Part shown: piece after piece, positions 47,245 to 55,932 of the stretch
Numbering within the stretch: the first letter of the stretch is position 1
Layout: the number at the start of each line of letters is the position of its first letter
Assembly: GCF_000472705.1 (NCBI RefSeq)
Contig: NZ_AXAE01000017.1
Location: 62,001 to 126,000, forward strand
DNA: 64,000 bases
Origin: Mesorhizobium erdmanii USDA 3471
GTDB taxonomy: Bacteria > Pseudomonadota > Alphaproteobacteria > Rhizobiales > Rhizobiaceae
Reading direction: 5' to 3'
Notes under the pieces: generated by a model
What the model was told of the DNA's origin: nothing
The model's input: only the letters and a program-made list of their open reading frames with translations
Database searches by the model: none
Made by a program: the position numbers and the translations under genes

Positions 47245-48525
47245 ATGTCGTTTTCGCATAGATGTCGTGCGCTCGTTCTGGGCGATCTTTCGGTATGGAC
47301 CTGCAATCGTGATGAGATAGCGCTCAGGATGTTGATGGGCTTGTACGCCATCTCACCCGCGCTTTTTGCCTTCATCGAAATGTCGCCCACCGTCCTGGCC
47401 ATTGTTGCGGCGCTATTAAGCACGCTCAGTCTCCTGGCGAAGCGGGCACGCTTCGCTGGCGGAACAATCCGCCTCGCGGTCACTCTTGCTCTCGTGTCCG
47501 GTCTGGTTCTGTCGAGCATGCTTTGGTCGGTGGACTTGAGCCGCTCGCTCGCGGCGGGGACTGGCGTTCTTTTCTACTCGATCGCTGCCGTCCTGCAGGT
47601 TCAGGGCATGCTCGCGCTGACCAGAGCCCAATGCGAGCGGCTAGCGAGGGTCTCGTTGATCGGCTTGACCATCGGCTTGCTGTCGGTGATCGGCAGGGAA
47701 TTGTATTTTGCGTTCTTGACCGACGATCCGCGATTTGTCGAAAATGTTTTCACGCTGCACAAGATCACCGTCTATGGAGCGTTCTTCGCGGTCGTCCTTC
47801 TCGCCCAGCCGGCGCCGATCTGGAAGGGGCTTGCTGTTCTTTTTGCCGTGCTGACATTGGCCTACGGTCAATCGACGGGTGTCAATCTGGCGATCGTCGT
47901 TGTCGCGATCATCTTTGTCGTCCCCGCTAGCCGCCGGCAACATGCCTTGGTCGGATTCTTCGCGATCTATCTGTCTCTTGCGCTGATTGCCCCTTTCATC
48001 GCGGGGCCTGTCTTCGACTTGCTCAAGACGACGGGATGGCTGGCCTTTTATCCGGGAACCTTCGCCGCTAGGCTAGATCTCTGGCAGATGATCGCTCCCC
48101 ATATCGTGGACAAGCCGTTCCTTGGCCACGGCGCGAACACGATTAGAAACGCTGCAGACGTTGTCGTTAATCCCACATATTACACGCTGGTGGATCTCCC
48201 AAGCGCGCATAATATCGTCTTCGACCTGTGGTACGAACTGGGCGCCCTGGGCATGATCGTGTACGCGGTGCTGCTAGGGGCAATCTTGAGGACGATCCGC
48301 ATTCTGGACGACCGCAGCCATTTCATAGCCGGCAGTTTCCTGATCGTAACCGTCGTCGAACTGTCGGTCGACCATCGAATCTGGTTGTCATGGGTTCTCG
48401 GAACCCTGGTCTTCGCAGCAGGCGTCTGCATATTGCATTGCCGCGCGGTTACCGTCTCGGGAACGGGCAGCCGAACGGCAATTTCTGCGGTGCATTTGAA
48501 CTCAAACGCTCCAACGCACCGCTGA
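47245..48525 (+). CDS. Second O-antigen ligase/polymerase-like membrane protein
   Basis: A 426-residue polytopic protein with about ten to twelve hydrophobic segments. The Wzy_C-type loop has FAARLDLWQMIAPHIVDKPF, LGHGANTIRN and PSAHNIVFDLWYELG with conserved Arg and His. It likely acts on lipid-linked glycan in the periplasm. ATG at 47245 begins 60 bp after cysQ on the same strand, so it may be cotranscribed with the cys genes. A role as ligase, with the gene at 41733 as polymerase, or the reverse, are equally open. Confidence 0.83.
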   Translation: MSFSHRCRALVLGDLSVWTCNRDEIALRMLMGLYAISPALFAFIEMSPTVLAIVAALLSTLSLLAKRARFAGGTIRLAVTLALVSGLVLSSMLWSVDLSRSLAAGTGVLFYSIAAVLQVQGMLALTRAQCERLARVSLIGLTIGLLSVIGRELYFAFLTDDPRFVENVFTLHKITVYGAFFAVVLLAQPAPIWKGLAVLFAVLTLAYGQSTGVNLAIVVVAIIFVVPASRRQHALVGFFAIYLSLALIAPFIAGPVFDLLKTTGWLAFYPGTFAARLDLWQMIAPHIVDKPFLGHGANTIRNAADVVVNPTYYTLVDLPSAHNIVFDLWYELGALGMIVYAVLLGAILRTIRILDDRSHFIAGSFLIVTVVELSVDHRIWLSWVLGTLVFAAGVCILHCRAVTVSGTGSRTAISAVHLNSNAPTHR

Positions 48526-48554
48526 ACCGCGCCGATATCGGCTGACTTCGACGT

Positions 48555-49697
48555 TTACTCGGCTGCGGCCTGTGCCGAGTTCGAGCCGATATAGTTGCGG
48601 ATCGTTTCGATGATGCGGTCCTGGTCGGCTTCGCTGAGATAGGGATGCATCGGCAGGCACAGGATCCGCTTCGGCAGGTCTTCCGAAACCGCAAGGCCGG
48701 TCGGAGTGCGCGGGTAGTCGCGATAGGCCACCTGCTCGTGCAGCGGCTTCACATAGTAGATCACCGACGGAATGCCCTTTTCGCCCAGATGCGCCTTCAA
48801 CCCGTCTCGCTTGGGCGTCTCGATAGCGTACTGCGCCCAGGCCGAACGGCTGCCGTCGAGGTTCCGGGCGGCTGTCACGATATCGCCGAGCCCTTCGGCA
48901 TAGCGGCTAGCCACCACCTGGCGCGCCACCATCTCGTCTTCGAGAATGGCAAGCTTTTCGATGAGGATTGCCGCCTGCAGGGTGTCGAGCCGCGAATTGA
49001 TGCCGACGCGGACATTGTCATATTGCGTCTCGCCCTTGCCGTGGAAGGCGAAGGAACGCAGCTTGTCCGCCATCGCGTCGTCATTGGTGAACATCGCGCC
49101 GCCGTCGCCATAGCAGCCCAGCGGCTTGGCCGGGTAGAAGCTGGTCGACCCGACATGGCCGAAGGCACCGCACATCTTGCCGTCAAGCGACCCGCCCATC
49201 GACTGGGCGGCGTCCTCGATCACCAACAGCCCTTCGCGGTCGGCGATGGCCATGATGGCCTCATAGTCGGCGGCAAGGCCGAACAGGTCGACCGGGATGA
49301 TCGCCTTCGGCTTCAGCCTTCCATCCCTCTTGATCATGGCGATGGCTGCCTCGAGGCTGGCGATGTCGACGTTGTAGCCCATCGGATCGACATCGACGAA
49401 GACCGGTTCGGCCTTGGCCAGCGCCACCACTTCGGCTGTGGCGGCGAAGGTGAAGCTCGGCACGAACACAGCATCGCCCGGGCCGATGCCGGCGGCAAAA
49501 AGCGGCAACAGCAGCGCATCGGTGCCGTTGGCGCAGGCCACGACATGCTTGGTCCCTACATAGGCGGCGAGCTTCTTCTCGAATTCCGCGACCTGCGGAC
49601 CGAGGATGTAGCGGCCGTCCTCGACGACATGATCGATCGCGGCCTTCAGCTGGTCGCGGATGCGTTCGCGCTGCGCGCCAAGATCAATGAACTGCAT
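48555..49697 (-). CDS. DegT/DnrJ/EryC1/StrS aminotransferase (WbpE-like)
   Basis: A 380-residue PLP enzyme that transaminates a keto nucleotide sugar. The N-terminus MQFIDLGAQRERIRDQL, CANGTDALLLPL, VFVDVDPMGYNVD, VIEDAAQSMGG and the PLP-Lys context STSFYPAKPLGCYGDGGA are family marks. The length and the GRYILGPQVAEFEKKLA segment fit the WbpE-type group that makes 3-amino sugars. ATG at 49697 is chosen at the family-like start although the frame is open to 49799. It gives an amino sugar to the locus; its dehydrogenase partner is not in the window. Confidence 0.92.
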   Translation of the reverse strand: MQFIDLGAQRERIRDQLKAAIDHVVEDGRYILGPQVAEFEKKLAAYVGTKHVVACANGTDALLLPLFAAGIGPGDAVFVPSFTFAATAEVVALAKAEPVFVDVDPMGYNVDIASLEAAIAMIKRDGRLKPKAIIPVDLFGLAADYEAIMAIADREGLLVIEDAAQSMGGSLDGKMCGAFGHVGSTSFYPAKPLGCYGDGGAMFTNDDAMADKLRSFAFHGKGETQYDNVRVGINSRLDTLQAAILIEKLAILEDEMVARQVVASRYAEGLGDIVTAARNLDGSRSAWAQYAIETPKRDGLKAHLGEKGIPSVIYYVKPLHEQVAYRDYPRTPTGLAVSEDLPKRILCLPMHPYLSEADQDRIIETIRNYIGSNSAQAAAE

Positions 49698-49959
49698 GTC
49701 GGCCTCAAAAACGATTTTAACCAGGCTGTTCAGCCAGATAACGGCCCGCTGGTACCAGAGTTGCGCCTGGCGAGGAAGCCGGACAGCCAGGGCTGTCAAT
49801 TGCCCGGATATCGCCGTCTGTTACCTCTGATTTCAGGCGAATCCAAGCGAGATGCCGGAAATCCGGGCTTCGCCGGGCGCAATCGCGCCTTTATAGCGCC
49901 TGGGATCGGCCCTGCGAAACATAAAGTGATCGGTTGGCTCAACTTAAGGTGAGCGTTGT

Positions 49960-50883
49960 TCAGGCGATTTCATGCCGCCAGGGCGGATTGGCGCCAGCGC
50001 GCGACACTGTCACCGCTGCCGCCTTGGCGCCGAGCGCCAGGGCCTTGCGGATGGCGTCCTGCGTGAGGCCGGCGATGGCCGCTTTCGTCAGCAGGCCCTG
50101 TTCATGCAATGAGGCAAGGATGCCGGCGTTGAACGTATCGCCGGCGCCGACCGTGTCGACCACCTCGACCTTTTCCGGCATTACGGTGATGGCATGGTCC
50201 TTGGTGTAGCCGACAGCACCTTCGCTGCCATGGGTCACAACGATCAGTTTGGGGCCGCGATCGAGCCAGTTGCGGATGACATCCTCATGCGAGCCGGCCT
50301 CGCCGAACCAGTGCAGGTCTTCGTCCGACAGTTTCACGATGTCGGCCATCGCCATCATGGCGCGGATGCGCCTCAGGTGCTTTGCCTTGTCCGGGATGAA
50401 GTTCGGCCGGATGTTGGGATCGAGCATCATGACGCGGCTCGCATACTCGCGCCGCATGAACTCTTCATAGGCGCTGCCGGCGGGCTCCGAGATAAGGCTG
50501 ATGGCGCCGAACAGCATGGCCTCGATCTCGCTGCCGAGCGTCGGCAGGTCGTCGATTGTCAGCATGCGCCCGGCGGTGTTCTCGTCATAGAAGGTGTAGG
50601 TCGCCTGGCCGTTGGTGAGCCTCACGAAGGCCAGCGTGGTCGGCCTGGGCGAGGTGTGCGCGTAGGTGGAACTGACCTTGCTCGCGCCCAGCGCATCCCG
50701 GAACTGGCCACCGAAAAGATCCGACGACAGGCCCGAAAAGAAACCGGCCGGCGCACCCAGCCGGCCAAGTGCGATCGCTGAGTTGAACACCGCGCCACCG
50801 ACATAGGGCGCGAAGGCAGGCTCACCTTGCGTCGTCGTGCGCGGCAACATGTCGATCAGGGCTTCGCCGCAGCAGAGGATCAT
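49960..50883 (-). CDS. frk: Fructokinase (PfkB family)
   Basis: A 307-residue sugar kinase. ILCCGEALIDMLPR and GGAVFNSAIALGRLGA are at the N-terminus, DVVKLSDEDL-like IVKLSDEDLHWFG is central and VDTVGAGDTFNAGIL holds the catalytic Asp. It phosphorylates fructose to fructose 6-phosphate in the cytosol. It overlaps the RbsD/FucU gene by 4 bp and lies in a set divergent from the frc transporter, which supports fructose as substrate. The symbol is by family and context. Confidence 0.9.
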   Translation of the reverse strand: MILCCGEALIDMLPRTTTQGEPAFAPYVGGAVFNSAIALGRLGAPAGFFSGLSSDLFGGQFRDALGASKVSSTYAHTSPRPTTLAFVRLTNGQATYTFYDENTAGRMLTIDDLPTLGSEIEAMLFGAISLISEPAGSAYEEFMRREYASRVMMLDPNIRPNFIPDKAKHLRRIRAMMAMADIVKLSDEDLHWFGEAGSHEDVIRNWLDRGPKLIVVTHGSEGAVGYTKDHAITVMPEKVEVVDTVGAGDTFNAGILASLHEQGLLTKAAIAGLTQDAIRKALALGAKAAAVTVSRAGANPPWRHEIA

Positions 50884-51326
50884 GGCTTCCTGGTTTCCGG
50901 CGGATAGATCACGCCCTTGCGGATGATGATGTTGGCGAAGAGCCGCGGTTCGCTTGTCGCGACGATGGCATGCGCCGATTTGACCCGTGCATAGAAGTCG
51001 GCGCCGGCCAGTGCAACCACCTTGCGGCCGGGCGCGCGTTTGGCGCAGATCGCCTCGATCTCGTGATGGACCGGATCGGCGAGCGAGGGGTCGCCTTTCA
51101 CGGACGCACGAAACAGCGCCTCCGGCACAGCGTCATCGACCGGCAGGACGCTCAGTATCGCGTCGAGCATTGGAATGAGCGGATGACCGTCGGCACGGAT
51201 GAGGCGCTTTGCCTGTTCCTCGGCCGGATAATTTCCGTCGACCAGCGCGATCTCGTCGCCATGGCCCATGGCGCGCAATGTCGCCAGCAAGTCCGGACCG
51301 AGCAGTGCCGGGATTCCGATCAGCAT
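50880..51326 (-). CDS. RbsD/FucU family sugar mutarotase
   Basis: A 148-residue protein of the decameric RbsD/FucU fold, which interconverts ring forms of monosaccharides. MLIGIPALLGPDLLATLRAM, ALVDGNYPAEE and FYARVKSAHAIVATSEPRLFANIII are family features, the last with the catalytic-loop residues. Here it likely supplies the right fructose ring form to the kinase. ATG at 51326 directly abuts the repressor stop (no spacing) and its end overlaps the kinase start, so the three genes form one unit. Confidence 0.9.
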   Translation of the reverse strand: MLIGIPALLGPDLLATLRAMGHGDEIALVDGNYPAEEQAKRLIRADGHPLIPMLDAILSVLPVDDAVPEALFRASVKGDPSLADPVHHEIEAICAKRAPGRKVVALAGADFYARVKSAHAIVATSEPRLFANIIIRKGVIYPPETRKP

Positions 51327-52553
51327 TCAGGCGCTCCTGGAAATCGTCGTCGAACTGATCAGGAAGCGTTCGGACAGCGGCAGGCTGGCGCCGCCGAGCG
51401 CGCGCGCGTGGATGCCGACTGTCCCCTCACGGACGGAGGGAAGTTTCAGGCCCTCGCCGTCGATTGTCGCGATCGCCGCGATGATGGCATCGACCAACCG
51501 GCGGCGCACCGCCAGCGGCATCCAGCCGTCGATCACCGCTGCCTCGAAATCGATGACCGAGGAGGCCGCGACGATGGCATAGGCAAGCGCCTGTGAGGCG
51601 CTGGCGATCCAGTCGTCGAGTTCGGAACCGATCTCGCCCCAATCCTCGGGCGAGGTCCACAGATGCGAGGCCTCGACGCCACGCGCATTGAGCGCTTTCT
51701 CCAGCATGGCGATGGAGGCGACGTCGATCAACTGGGTCGGCTTGCCGTCCGGCCCGGGCACCGGCATGGAGCCGAGCGCGCCGGCATTGCCGGTTGGGCC
51801 GCCGAACAGCCGGCCGTTGAGCACGATGCCGCCGCCGGCGAAGGCGCCGATATAGAAATAGACGAAGTCACGCGCGCCGCCCGCCTGACCGAAGACGAGC
51901 TCGGCGCCGCAGGCAGAGGTCGCGTCGTTCTGCAGATAAACCGGAAAATCGCATTGCCCCTGGATATCGGCGCGGATGTCGCGGTGTCGCCATTCGTCCA
52001 TGACATCGCGTGGCGCACCCGCGGTGTCGGCCCAGTTCCACAGTTCGAACGGCATGGCGATGCCGAGGCCGGCGATGCGCTTGTCCTGCGCCAGCGTCAG
52101 CTCGCCGCGCATCTTTTTCATGCCTTCGGTGACGAATTCCACCGTCTCGCGCGGTGCCGGATAACGGTAAGAGTGCTGCAGCATCGCGCGCACATGCCCG
52201 AGAAAATCGATCAGCACCAGTTCGGCGCTGCGTCTGCCGATCTTGAGGCCGATGAAGAAAGCGCCTTCGGGATTGAGCGCCATCGGGATGGAAGGCTGGC
52301 CGATCTTGCCGCGCAGCGGCGCCTGGCGCAGCAGCAGGCCTTCTTCTTCGAGTTCGCGCATGATGACCGAAACGGTCTGCGCCGAAAGTCCGGTCATGCG
52401 GGCGATGTCGGATTTCGCCAGACTGCCATGCTGGCGCACCAGCGAGAGCACCAGCCGCTCGTTGTGGTCGCGCATGCCGCTCTGGTTGGTGCCGCGGTGA
52501 ATCAGGCTCTCATTCGCTTCGGGCGAACCGTGCCTCGCAGTGGCGGTCTCCAC
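51327..52553 (-). CDS. ROK-family transcriptional regulator
   Basis: A 408-residue repressor of the NagC/XylR type. The N-terminal winged helix covers RDHNERLVLSLVRQHGSLAK and SDIARMTGLSAQTVSVIMRE; a ROK sugar-sensor domain follows (FFIGLKIGRRSAELVLIDFL, YLQNDATSACGAELVFG, FVYFYIGAFAGGGIVLNG, GNAGALGSMPV). GTG at 52553 is chosen because GGAGG lies 8 bp upstream; a longer frame runs to 52955 but crosses the operator. It probably senses fructose or a product and represses both frc units. It corresponds by position to the FrcR role in rhizobia. Confidence 0.92.
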   Translation of the reverse strand: METATARHGSPEANESLIHRGTNQSGMRDHNERLVLSLVRQHGSLAKSDIARMTGLSAQTVSVIMRELEEEGLLLRQAPLRGKIGQPSIPMALNPEGAFFIGLKIGRRSAELVLIDFLGHVRAMLQHSYRYPAPRETVEFVTEGMKKMRGELTLAQDKRIAGLGIAMPFELWNWADTAGAPRDVMDEWRHRDIRADIQGQCDFPVYLQNDATSACGAELVFGQAGGARDFVYFYIGAFAGGGIVLNGRLFGGPTGNAGALGSMPVPGPDGKPTQLIDVASIAMLEKALNARGVEASHLWTSPEDWGEIGSELDDWIASASQALAYAIVAASSVIDFEAAVIDGWMPLAVRRRLVDAIIAAIATIDGEGLKLPSVREGTVGIHARALGGASLPLSERFLISSTTISRSA

Positions 52554-52614
52554 CCTGTTCCTCCCGTCGTTTCCCCTCAATGCTTTTGGGCCAGAATGAG
52601 TGAAGGACGCAAGG

Positions 52615-52652
52615 CTGTCAATAATAAATAAGAGTGATTTAATTATTGACAG
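52615..52652. promoter_or_regulatory. Palindromic operator with divergent promoter elements
   Basis: Perfect 11-bp arms CTGTCAATAAT (52615-52625) and ATTATTGACAG (52642-52652) around a 16-bp AT-rich spacer. Each arm contains TTGACA on one strand (plus at 52646-52651, minus at 52616-52621), so one site could block both promoters. It lies 62 bp before the ROK start and 113 bp before frcB. The downstream -10 elements are weak. Confidence 0.8.
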
Positions 52653-52764
52653 AGCCCTCGGTCTGGTGTCTGTTGAACGGGCGTCCATGCTGGGAGAAAT
52701 TCGTTGGATGCGCCGTAGATGCCGGTTGGCCGGCATCCGGAATGGTTCCACTGGGAGGAAGCTC

Positions 52765-53799
52765 GTGACCAATACAAAATTGTTGAAATCGACCGTGTTT
52801 GCCGCCGCTGCATTGGGCCTGGTGGCGTTTGCCTCGTCCGCATCCGCCGCCGGTGTCGGCGCTTGCCTGATCACCAAGACCGACACCAATCCCTTCTTCG
52901 TCAAGATGAAAGAGGGCGCGACCGCCAAGGCCAAGGAACTCGGCGTCGACCTCAAGACCTATGCCGGCAAGATCGACGGTGACAGCGAGAGCCAGGTGGC
53001 CGCGATCGAAAGCTGCATCGCCGACGGCGCCAAGGGCATCCTGATCACCGCGTCCGACACCAAGGGCATCGTGCCGACCGTGAAGAAGGCGCGCGACGCC
53101 GGCCTGCTGGTGATCGCGCTCGACACGCCGCTCGACCCGATCGACGCCGCCGATGCAACCTTCGCCACCGACAATCTCGAAGCCGGCAAGCTGATTGGCG
53201 CCTGGGCCGCCGCGACGCTCGGCGACAAGGCCAAGGACGCCAAGATCGGCTTTCTCGACCTGACCCCCTCGCAGCCGACCGTGGACGTGCTGCGCGACCA
53301 GGGCTTCATGATGGGCTACGGCATCGACGTGAAGGATCCCAACAAGATCGGCGACGAGACCGATCCGCGCATCGTCGGCCACGACGTCACCAACGGCAAC
53401 GAAGAAGGCGGCCGCAAGGCGATGGAGAACCTTCTGCAGAAGGACAACACCATCAATGTCATCCACACCATCAACGAGCCGGCCGCTGTTGGCGCCTACC
53501 AGGCGCTCAAGGCCGTCGGCCTTGAAAAGCAGGTGCTGATCGTCTCCGTCGACGGCGGCTGCCCCGGCGTGAAGTCGGTGACAGAGGGTGTCATCGGCGC
53601 GACGTCGCAGCAGTACCCGCTGCAGATGGCGGCGCTCGGCATCCAGGCGATCGCCGCCTTTGCCAAGGACGGCACCAAGCCCAAGCCGACCGAAGGCAAG
53701 AATTTCTTCGACACCGGCGTCAACCTTGTGACCGACAAGCCGGCCAAAGGCGTGAAGTCCATCGACACCAAGGAAGGCCTCGCCAAGTGCTGGGGCTGA
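52765..53799 (+). CDS. frcB: Fructose ABC transporter substrate-binding protein
   Basis: A 344-residue periplasmic sugar-binding protein with a signal peptide ([20 protein letters not shown], probable cut after ASA). The mature protein has [50 protein letters not shown] and [11 protein letters not shown], which fit the ribose/fructose binding group. GTG at 52765 follows GGGAGG. FrcB is assigned because the operon order and a single-domain ATPase match rhizobial frcBCA. Other sugars such as ribose or mannose are possible ligands. Confidence 0.9.
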   Translation: MTNTKLLKSTVFAAAALGLVAFASSASAAGVGACLITKTDTNPFFVKMKEGATAKAKELGVDLKTYAGKIDGDSESQVAAIESCIADGAKGILITASDTKGIVPTVKKARDAGLLVIALDTPLDPIDAADATFATDNLEAGKLIGAWAAATLGDKAKDAKIGFLDLTPSQPTVDVLRDQGFMMGYGIDVKDPNKIGDETDPRIVGHDVTNGNEEGGRKAMENLLQKDNTINVIHTINEPAAVGAYQALKAVGLEKQVLIVSVDGGCPGVKSVTEGVIGATSQQYPLQMAALGIQAIAAFAKDGTKPKPTEGKNFFDTGVNLVTDKPAKGVKSIDTKEGLAKCWG

Positions 53800-53857
53800 T
53801 GCCGGTCTGACCGGCAATTTACTGAACTCGAGCGGTCGGGGCTTGATCCCCGGCCGC
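53800..53857 (+). other. Two tandem hairpins between frcB and frcC
   Basis: Hairpin one: TGCCGGT (53800-53806) with ACCGGCA (53810-53816), loop CTG. Hairpin two: GCGGTCGGGG (53832-53841) with CCCCGGCCGC (53848-53857), loop of 6, one wobble. Neither has a T-run. Such structures after a binding-protein gene commonly protect its mRNA 3' end or reduce read-through, giving more FrcB than permease. Confidence 0.65.
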
Positions 53858-53960
53858 TTCGGGTGGACGATGGGTCGCGTGACCGCGAACAATCCCGGCA
53901 ACAGACCGGAAAGGCGTGGACGGGCGTCGGCGCTAGGCTGACACCTCACGGGGAGGAAAC

Positions 53961-55022
53961 ATGGCTCAAGCTCAGGAATTCGAGAAGGTTCTCTCGGGCA
54001 GCGACACCAACGTTGCAGCATTCGACGAACACAAATCGGCCGTCAGGCGCATCCAGCATTTCCTGCATTCGACGCCGGCGGCGGTGCCGCTGATCGTGCT
54101 GGTCCTGTCGATCATCATCTTCGGCATCACCATTGGCGGACGCTTCTTCTCGTCCTACACGCTGACGCTGATCCTGCAGCAGATTGCCATCGTCGGCATT
54201 CTAGGTGCTGCGCAGACACTGGTCATCCTGACCGCCGGCATCGACCTGTCGATTGGCGTCATCATGGTGATCTCGGCCGTGATCATGGGCAATTGCGCCG
54301 TCAGCTACGGTCTGCCGAGCGTGATCGCCGTGGCGCTCGGGCTTGCCGCCGGTGCTGCCTGCGGGCTGCTCAACGGGGTGTTGGTCGCCTACATGAAGCT
54401 GCCGCCCTTTATCGTGACGCTGGGTACCTGGAACATCGTCATGGCCACGAACTTCATCTATTCGGCCAATGAGACGATCCGTGACACCGACGTCGACACT
54501 CAGGCGCCGCTGCTGCATCTGTTCGCTCTGAGCTTCAAGGTCGGCACCGCTGTGCTGACGGCTGGTGTCATCGCCATGGTCGCGCTGGTGCTGCTGCTCT
54601 GGTACGTTCTCAATCACACCGCATGGGGCCGCCATGTCTACGCCGTCGGCGATGATCAGGAGGCGGCAAAGCTATCGGGCATCCAGACCAAGAAGGTGCT
54701 GATGACGGTCTACACCCTTGCCGGGCTGATCGCCGCTTTCGCTGCCTGGGTCTCCATTGGCCGCAACGGTTCGATCTCGCCGTCGGCTGCCGTCACCGAC
54801 TACAACCTGCAGGCCATCACCGCGACGGTGATCGGCGGTATTTCCCTCTTCGGGGGGCGCGGCTCGATCCTGGGCACGCTGTTCGGCGCGATGATCGTCG
54901 GCGTCGTCTCCATGGGCCTCAACATGCTGGGCGCCGATCCGCAATGGAAAGTGCTGCTGACCGGTGTGTTGATCATCGGCGCCGTGGCTGTCGACCAATG
55001 GATCAGAAAGGTTTCGGCATGA
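53961..55022 (+). CDS. frcC: Fructose ABC transporter permease
   Basis: A 353-residue inner-membrane protein with about eight to ten helices of the RbsC type. Marks are AAQTLVILTAGIDLSIGVIM, MKLPPFIVTLGTWNI, GRHVYAVGDDQEAAKLSGIQ and TVIGGISLFGGRGSILGTL. The N-terminus has an extra hydrophilic segment of about 40 residues before the first helix. ATG at 53961 has GGGGAGG upstream. It overlaps frcA by 4 bp and works as a homodimer channel in this family. Confidence 0.93.
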   Translation: MAQAQEFEKVLSGSDTNVAAFDEHKSAVRRIQHFLHSTPAAVPLIVLVLSIIIFGITIGGRFFSSYTLTLILQQIAIVGILGAAQTLVILTAGIDLSIGVIMVISAVIMGNCAVSYGLPSVIAVALGLAAGAACGLLNGVLVAYMKLPPFIVTLGTWNIVMATNFIYSANETIRDTDVDTQAPLLHLFALSFKVGTAVLTAGVIAMVALVLLLWYVLNHTAWGRHVYAVGDDQEAAKLSGIQTKKVLMTVYTLAGLIAAFAAWVSIGRNGSISPSAAVTDYNLQAITATVIGGISLFGGRGSILGTLFGAMIVGVVSMGLNMLGADPQWKVLLTGVLIIGAVAVDQWIRKVSA

Positions 55023-55801
55023 CCCAGGAGCCCATCCTCACCGCGCGTGGTCTGGTCAAGCGCTATGGCCGCGTCACCGCTCTCGACAATGCCGACTTCG
55101 ACCTCTACCCCGGTGAAATCCTCGCCGTCATCGGCGACAACGGCGCCGGCAAGTCGTCGCTCATCAAGGCGATTTCAGGCGCTGTCGTGCCCGACGAAGG
55201 CGAAATCCGGCTTGAAGGCAAAACCGTCTCCTTCAAGTCGCCGATGGAAGCCCGCGAGGCCGGCATAGAGACCGTCTACCAGAACCTCGCGCTCTCGCCG
55301 GCACTGTCGATCGCCGACAACATGTTCCTCGGCCGCGAAATCCGCAAACCCGGCTTCCTCGGCCAATGGCTGCGCATGCTCGACCGTCCCGCGATGGAAA
55401 AGCGCGCCCGCGACAAGCTCACCGAACTCGGCCTGATGACCATCCAGAACATCGGCCAGGCGGTGGAGACGCTCTCCGGCGGCCAGCGCCAGGGCGTCGC
55501 GGTGGCGCGCGCCGCTGCCTTCGGCAGCCGCGTAGTGATCATGGACGAACCGACGGCCGCCCTTGGCGTCAAGGAAAGCCGCCGCGTGCTCGAACTGATC
55601 CTCGACGTCAAGAAGCGCGGCCTGCCGATCGTGCTGATCTCGCACAACATGCCGCATGTCTTCGAAGTGGCCGACCGCATCCACATCCATCGCCTCGGCC
55701 GTCGTCTCGCCGTCATCGACCCCAAGCAATATACCATGTCCGATGCGGTCGCCTTCATGACCGGCGCGAAGGCGCCTCCGGAGGCGGCGCTCGCCGCCTG
55801 A
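55019..55801 (+). CDS. frcA: Fructose ABC transporter ATP-binding protein
   Basis: A 260-residue ATPase with Walker A GDNGAGKSSLIKAIS, Q-loop YQNLALSPALSIADNMFLG, signature TLSGGQRQGVAVARA, Walker B VVIMDEPTAALG and switch ISHNMPHVFEVADR. It has one ATPase domain rather than the two of RbsA/MglA, a known trait of FrcA. ATG at 55019 overlaps frcC (ATGA). It powers uptake at the cytoplasmic face. The usual kinase FrcK is replaced here by the divergent fructokinase. Confidence 0.94.
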   Translation: MTQEPILTARGLVKRYGRVTALDNADFDLYPGEILAVIGDNGAGKSSLIKAISGAVVPDEGEIRLEGKTVSFKSPMEAREAGIETVYQNLALSPALSIADNMFLGREIRKPGFLGQWLRMLDRPAMEKRARDKLTELGLMTIQNIGQAVETLSGGQRQGVAVARAAAFGSRVVIMDEPTAALGVKESRRVLELILDVKKRGLPIVLISHNMPHVFEVADRIHIHRLGRRLAVIDPKQYTMSDAVAFMTGAKAPPEAALAA

Positions 55802-55848
55802 CTGTCAAATTGCCGCAGGGTAAGCTGGAGGCCGTACATCTAAATCGA

Positions 55849-55876
55849 TTGAACATATGTTGCGATGCGGTAACAT
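55849..55876 (+). promoter_or_regulatory. Possible promoter for the glycogen operon
   Basis: TTGAAC (55849-55854) and TAACAT (55871-55876) with 16 bp between them, 57 bp before the glgP start. The -35 matches four and the -10 four of six consensus positions. It is the best candidate in the 131-bp gap. Confidence 0.4.
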
Positions 55877-55932
55877 GGGCTGGGCTGAATGGTGAAAGCC
55901 GGTATGATCGTGGCAACGGCACGAGAGGCAGC

